From contig VGNW01000104.1 of assembly GCA_016865955.1 (NCBI GenBank), positions 1 to 7,696 on the forward strand: 7,696 nucleotides of DNA, written 5' to 3'. Positions within the stretch are counted from its first letter, which is position 1. Every line of letters starts with the position of its first letter. The stretch is from Chloroflexota bacterium. Lineage in GTDB: Bacteria > Chloroflexota > Dehalococcoidia > SZUA-161. Positions 6,553-7,696 of the stretch are shown here, one piece after another. The notes below the pieces were generated by a model that was not told the DNA's origin, ran no database searches, and saw only the letters and a list, made by a program, of their open reading frames with translations. The translations under genes and the position numbers were made by a program.

Positions 6553-6843
6553 TTCACGTTTTGTCTGCTTGCCTAGGCAATTAGCTGCAACTAAAGTAGT
6601 CCGTGGAGAAACTGTAGGTATAGCCATATCAAGGGAAAAGGCTACTCTTTATCAAGAGCATAGTCACAATGACTATCAATTCTTCCCCGCGTGGAGTACT
6701 CCGTAAACACTCGACTTTGCCCATATGAGGAAGCAAGTTTCGCTCGCAGGTCTCCTTGAAGAAACCACTTTCAACAACATTCTCCGGAGAACCATATCAC
6801 CGACTACAAGAAGTCCAATATATTATGGACGAGTACAGTAGAA
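6553..6843. other. Gene-free stretch with clustered inverted repeats
   Basis: No convincing gene is present over about 290 nt. Perfect short inverted repeats are TTGCCTAGGCAA (6569-6580), CTCTT-TATC-AAGAG (6645-6658), ATAGTCA-CAA-TGACTAT (6660-6676), GGAGTACTCC (6693-6702), TTCTCCGGAGAA (6780-6791) and GTCCA/TGGAC around an 8-nt centre (6813-6830). None is followed by a proper T run, so no rho-independent terminator for the permease is evident. Short open frames on both strands lack ribosome sites; the stretch may be decayed coding sequence or a regulatory region. Confidence 0.5.
6660..6676. repeat. Perfect 7-bp inverted repeat with 3-nt centre
   Basis: ATAGTCA and TGACTAT flank CAA. It lies one base after another small hairpin (6645-6658). 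The size and symmetry fit either a dimeric repressor operator or an RNA hairpin; it is about 190 bp upstream of the promoter at 6844. Confidence 0.5.
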
Positions 6844-6872
6844 TTGCCATTTCATTATTTATCTGCTAATAT
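6844..6872 (+). promoter_or_regulatory. Extended -10 promoter for the right-edge gene
   Basis: TTGCCA (6844-6849) matches five of six -35 bases. After a 17-bp spacer comes TAATAT (6867-6872), four of six -10 bases, preceded by TGC (6864-6866) as the TGn extension. The expected start near 6879 leaves a leader of roughly 18 nt containing the AGGGG site at 6887. The architecture repeats that of the promoter at 4612. Confidence 0.55.
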
Positions 6873-6886
6873 ATTTTTTATTTCGC

Positions 6887-6891
6887 AGGGG
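6887..6891 (+). promoter_or_regulatory. Ribosome binding site selecting a TTG start
   Basis: AGGGG lies five bases before TTG at 6897. No ATG or GTG occurs in frame between the upstream stop (TAA 6867-6869) and the conserved-looking part of the protein, so this site decides the start. Confidence 0.55.
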
Positions 6892-6896
6892 CGACC

Positions 6897-7696
6897 TTGT
6901 TCTATCAGTCAAACTTAGACGAGAAGACCAGCACACCTTGCGCTGCTCTGGTTGCACTGACTTCTGCAGAGTCAAAGCGGCTAATAGCAAAAGCGGTGGC
7001 TGTCTTGCCTGAGGTAAGAAGGGCACTAGCTCAAGGGACGGTCATAATAGCTTTAGGTACGACCAACGCTTTCGTTGTTGAGGAGATACTTGGGCTAAAA
7101 CTCTCTAAGAGCTGCTACACTGCTGGCTACATCGGAGCGGGCGAGTTGAGGATCACCAGTCCGAAGATCCGCCTCGGCACCTACGTATTGAAGAAGGGCA
7201 AAAAAGTTGAGATGTCAATCGAGGATGCCATCAAAGGCTTCGGTCCGGAAGACGTCATTATTAAGGGAGCCAACGCTATCGATCCTTGGGGCAACGCCGG
7301 AGTATTGATAGGGAGTGAGACCGGCGGGACCATCGGTATGGCATTGCCTGCTGTGGTAGCCAGGAGAGCTTACATCATTGTGCCTGTAGGGTTAGAAAAA
7401 CTCATTCCATCAGTCATAGAAGCTGCGCCTCACTTTAGCCTCTCCCGTTTTAAATACTGCACTGGTATTTCGGTGGGGTACATGCCTCTAGTGAACGCCC
7501 GAGTGTTGACGGAGATCCAGGCTCTGAAAGTCCTGTGTGGAGTATCGGCTACACACATTGCCTCAGGGGGTGTCGGCGGATCGGAAGGCAGCGTCGTGTT
7601 AACTATAGAGGGAAAAGAAGAAGATGTAGACCGAGCCTTCGCGTTAATAAAAGCTCTCAAAGGGGAGCCAACTCTGTCCCTGCCCGACCACGTATA
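6897..7696 (+). CDS. Conserved-looking protein of unknown function, right end cut by the window (possible NagB/RpiA/LUD-like fold)
   Basis: A continuous frame of 266 codons with no stop up to 7694; the last two bases are TA, so the gene either continues or stops exactly there. The preferred start is TTG at 6897, giving MFYQSNLDEK..., supported by AGGGG and a promoter at 6844. CTG codons at 6948 or 6957 are alternatives close to the likely conserved start (ALVALTSAESKRLIAKAV). I do not recognise the family by name. Distinct motifs are IIALGTTNAFVVEEILG (about 50-66), AGYIGAGELR, DVIIKGANAIDPWGNAGVL, TGGTIGMA and YIIVPVGLEKLIPS. The GANAID...GN...YIIVPVGLEKLIPS pattern recalls LUD-domain (DUF162) proteins, where a similar run ends in IIVAGxNKIVP; this is a weak fold-level inference. 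The C-terminal part (GVSATHIASGGVGGSEGSVVL, then EGKEEDVDRAFALIKALKG) looks like a small alpha/beta unit. Soluble, with no signal peptide or clear membrane helix. Confidence 0.82.
   Translation, partial: MFYQSNLDEKTSTPCAALVALTSAESKRLIAKAVAVLPEVRRALAQGTVIIALGTTNAFVVEEILGLKLSKSCYTAGYIGAGELRITSPKIRLGTYVLKKGKKVEMSIEDAIKGFGPEDVIIKGANAIDPWGNAGVLIGSETGGTIGMALPAVVARRAYIIVPVGLEKLIPSVIEAAPHFSLSRFKYCTGISVGYMPLVNARVLTEIQALKVLCGVSATHIASGGVGGSEGSVVLTIEGKEEDVDRAFALIKALKGEPTLSLPDHV

Noticed and set aside
6569..6580. TTGCCTAGGCAA palindrome as a terminator for the permease
   Set aside because: It has no loop-forming centre and no T run follows, so it does not look like a rho-independent terminator.
6569..6706. 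45-codon + strand frame starting at TTG after the permease
   Set aside because: No ribosome site, start inside a palindrome, no recognisable domain; probably chance or decayed sequence.
6632..6796. 55-codon open stretch on the - strand (ENVVESGFFKETCERN...)
   Set aside because: It lacks a start codon with a ribosome site at its head and no family was recognised; could be a gene remnant but cannot be supported from sequence alone.
7430..7660. - strand open frame opposite the right-edge gene
   Set aside because: The + strand frame is continuous over 266 codons with structured motifs and its own promoter; the opposite frame is a shadow.

Overview
The window looks like a chromosomal segment from an anaerobic bacterium. 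Anaerobiosis is inferred from an oxygen-sensitive indolepyruvate:ferredoxin oxidoreductase (IorA/IorB) and an iron-sulfur FrhB/FdhB-family protein. Bacterial rather than archaeal origin is suggested by two sigma70-type promoters with 17-bp spacers and TGn extended -10 elements, together with strong Shine-Dalgarno sites. Frequent AGG/AGA arginine and ATA isoleucine codons would fit an anaerobic lineage such as Dehalococcoidia (Chloroflexota), but the taxon is a guess.

Layout, all genes on the + strand. (1) 2-802: C-terminal part of a condensation-like/WS-DGAT-like acyltransferase, cut by the window edge. (2) 803-936: intergenic, with a possible terminator hairpin and a weak promoter. (3) 937-4634: a tight three-gene unit of an FrhB/FdhB-like iron-sulfur flavoprotein, iorA and iorB. 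The first gap is 9 nt, with the iorA ribosome site overlapping the upstream stop, and iorA and iorB overlap by ATGA. (4) 4612-4773: a well-formed promoter starting inside the end of iorB, then a leader of about 125 nt. (5) 4774-6552: an ABC-2 type exporter, ATPase then six-helix permease, with directly abutting stop and start codons. (6) 6553-6896: a gene-free, AT-richer stretch with an unusual number of short perfect inverted repeats and, at its right end, a second extended -10 promoter. (7) 6897-7694 or beyond: an intact but right-truncated reading frame for a conserved-looking protein that I cannot name, probably starting at TTG.

How the genes work together. IorA and IorB should form the two-subunit enzyme that oxidatively decarboxylates aryl 2-oxoacids (from Trp, Phe and Tyr transamination) to aryl-acyl-CoA, passing electrons to ferredoxin. 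The co-transcribed FrhB-like protein is a plausible electron partner linking this oxidoreductase to another carrier; that link is inferred from gene order. The ABC exporter has its own promoter and a lower G+C composition, so it is probably a separate regulatory unit. I saw no tRNA, rRNA, CRISPR array, insertion sequence or replication origin.
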